From the NCBI RefSeq assembly GCF_016650815.1, contig NZ_JAEKEZ010000038.1, positions 1 to 64,000 on the forward strand: DNA of 64,000 nucleotides. The letters are read 5' to 3'. This document shows, in pieces, positions 62,817 to 64,000 of the stretch. A program made the position numbers and the translations under genes. Every line of letters starts with the position of its first letter. The stretch's first letter is position 1. The notes under the pieces were generated by a model. The model searched no databases and had not been told where the DNA came from. It saw only the letters and a list, made by a program, of their open reading frames with translations. Source of the stretch: Pseudomonas sp. TH31. Its GTDB lineage: Bacteria > Pseudomonadota > Gammaproteobacteria > Pseudomonadales > Pseudomonadaceae.

Positions 62817-64000
62817 TTACTCCACAAACAAGGTTGCGGGTTGTTCGAGCAAGCCACGAATGGCCTGGATGAATTGCGCCGCGTCCATGCCATCGACCAC
62901 CCGGTGATCGAAGGAACTGGAGAGGTTCATCATCTTGCGAATCACGATCTGGCCTTTGACCACCATCGGACGTTCGACGATTTTGTTCACGCCGACGATC
63001 GCCACTTCAGGCAGGTTCAGCACTGGAGTGCTGACGATACCGCCCAACGCGCCAAGGCTGGTCAGGGTGATCGATGAGCCGGACAACTCATCGCGGCTGG
63101 CCTTGCCATTGCGCGCAGCGGTGGCCAAGCGTGAGATTTCCGAGGCGCTGTCCCACAAGCTGCGAGCTTCGGCGTGACGCACCACCGGCACCATCAAACC
63201 GATATCGCTTTGCGTGGCAACGCCGACATGCACCGCGCCGAGGCGGGTGATGACTTGGGCTTCGTCGTCGTAACGGGCATTGATCTGCGGGAAGTCGCGC
63301 AGGGCAACGACCAGGGCGCGGACCAGGAACGGCAGCAACGTCAGCTTGCCGCGGCTCGCGCCATGTTTTTCGTTCAGGTGTGCGCGCAGTTCTTCCACGG
63401 CGGTGACGTCGATTTCCTCGACATAACTGAAGTGGGCCGCGCGTTGGGTGGCGTCCTGCATGCGCTGGGCGATCTTGCGGCGCATGCCGATCACCGGGAT
63501 TTGCTCTTCGTCGCTACGCCGGGCGTAAGCGGCGGTAGCGGTCGAGGCATTCGACTGACCCTCGGCCAGGTAGGCGTCGAGGTCTTCGTGCAGTACGCGA
63601 CCGGCAGGGCCGGTGCCACGCACCAGACGCAACTGGATGCCGAGGTCCAGCGCATGTTTACGTACGGCCGGGGAGGCCAGCGGACGTTCATCGGCGTCAC
63701 GGGCAACCATCGGGCCCTGACAAACCGCAGTACGAGGCGCTGCTACGGGCTTGCTTGCAGCTACGACTTCAACTTTAGGAGGCGCCGCAACCGGTGCTTC
63801 TTTCACCGCAGCCGCAGGCTGCGAGGACGCTTTAAAGTTGCCCGCGCCTTCAACTTCAATGCTGATCAAAATGCTGCCAACCGCCATGACTTCGCCAGGC
63901 ACACCGCCCAGGGAGATGACCTTGCCATGCACCGGCGAAGGGATGTCTACCATCGCCTTGTCGGTCATCACATCGGCCAGCACCTGATCTTCGACAACCA
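62817..64000 (-). CDS. bkdB: Branched-chain keto acid dehydrogenase E2 (partial, 5' end outside window)
   Basis: The frame is open to the window edge and starts inside the lipoyl domain: DQVLADVMTDKAMVDIPSPV holds the lipoylated Lys (TDKAM). Next come a linker rich in Ala and Pro, a peripheral-subunit-binding domain (ASPAVRKHALDLGIQLRLVR) and the catalytic acyltransferase domain, ending with SSFDHRVVDGMDAAQFIQAI where His and Asp are catalytic. The first 40 or so residues are missing. It transfers branched acyl groups from E1 to CoA. lpdV follows directly. Confidence 0.94.
   Translation of the reverse strand, partial: VVEDQVLADVMTDKAMVDIPSPVHGKVISLGGVPGEVMAVGSILISIEVEGAGNFKASSQPAAAVKEAPVAAPPKVEVVAASKPVAAPRTAVCQGPMVARDADERPLASPAVRKHALDLGIQLRLVRGTGPAGRVLHEDLDAYLAEGQSNASTATAAYARRSDEEQIPVIGMRRKIAQRMQDATQRAAHFSYVEEIDVTAVEELRAHLNEKHGASRGKLTLLPFLVRALVVALRDFPQINARYDDEAQVITRLGAVHVGVATQSDIGLMVPVVRHAEARSLWDSASEISRLATAARNGKASRDELSGSSITLTSLGALGGIVSTPVLNLPEVAIVGVNKIVERPMVVKGQIVIRKMMNLSSSFDHRVVDGMDAAQFIQAIRGLLEQPATLFVE

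Noticed and set aside
1..64000. tRNA, rRNA or RAYT transposase genes
   Set aside because: I looked for their typical motifs by eye and saw none; a covariance-model scan would be needed to exclude small RNAs.

Overview
The window looks like chromosome from a Pseudomonas of the fluorescens group. Support comes from high GC content, from dozens of REP/REPIN elements of two fluorescens-type families (heads GTAGGAGCTGCCGAAGGCTG and GTGGGAGCGAGCCTGCTCGC), from an apparent hcnABC hydrogen cyanide synthase operon, and from the bkd (lpdV/bkdB) branched-chain keto acid dehydrogenase genes. This placement rests on recognised sequence types, not on a search.

Layout. 1-1603: IS1182-type insertion sequence with a 14-bp terminal inverted repeat. 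1.7-9.6 kb: MATE exporter, REP array, glyoxalase-like protein, hotdog thioesterase, YceI, a 16-copy 38-bp minisatellite, a winged-helix/TolB-like protein, an unrecognised protein and an AraC regulator. 9.8-19.9 kb: DUF1479 oxygenase-like protein, Gfo/Idh/MocA oxidoreductase, LysR, old yellow enzyme, GNAT, P1 peptidase plus polyamine-type binding protein facing a LuxR regulator, and an RNA methyltransferase. 20.0-30.4 kb: cytochrome b plus Tat-exported molybdopterin oxidoreductase, MXKDX repeat protein, GMC remnant, receiver protein, HAD phosphatase, ICMT-like protein, GlxA-type regulator, SDR, PLP enzyme, a beta-barrel-like protein, DUF2493 and a Na/Pi transporter. 30.5-41 kb: MgtA-type Mg2+ ATPase with a hairpin next to its ribosome site, cyclase-family protein, LysR facing an AKR-SDR-SRPBCC operon, and an OmpR/histidine kinase pair. 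41-48.6 kb: secreted Cys-rich protein, a membrane protein plus 24-residue microprotein behind a near-perfect sigma54 promoter, hcnABC, and a KefB/C-type antiporter. 48.7-60 kb: 134-bp REPIN tandem array, LysR, a binding protein paired with an MFS carrier, DJ-1-like protein, RcnB-like protein, diguanylate cyclase, FKBP, dmeR/dmeF metal efflux, and cytochrome P450 facing ArsR. 60-64 kb: ilvE, a 62-bp repeat block inside an inverted repeat, lpdV and the 3' part of bkdB.

A dominant feature is that 14 otherwise intact genes carry 15 apparent one-base frameshifts. Fourteen are contractions of short homopolymers and one is an expansion. They hit apparently functional operons (hcnB, hcnC, mgtA, FKBP, a kinase) and are best read as consensus-sequence errors; I give repaired gene spans. 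I found no convincing new multi-gene system. The best candidates for something undescribed are the minisatellite next to the winged-helix/TolB-like gene, the sigma54-driven membrane protein/microprotein pair, and the REP elements that supply stop codons of neighbouring genes. I saw no tRNA, rRNA, CRISPR array or RAYT transposase.
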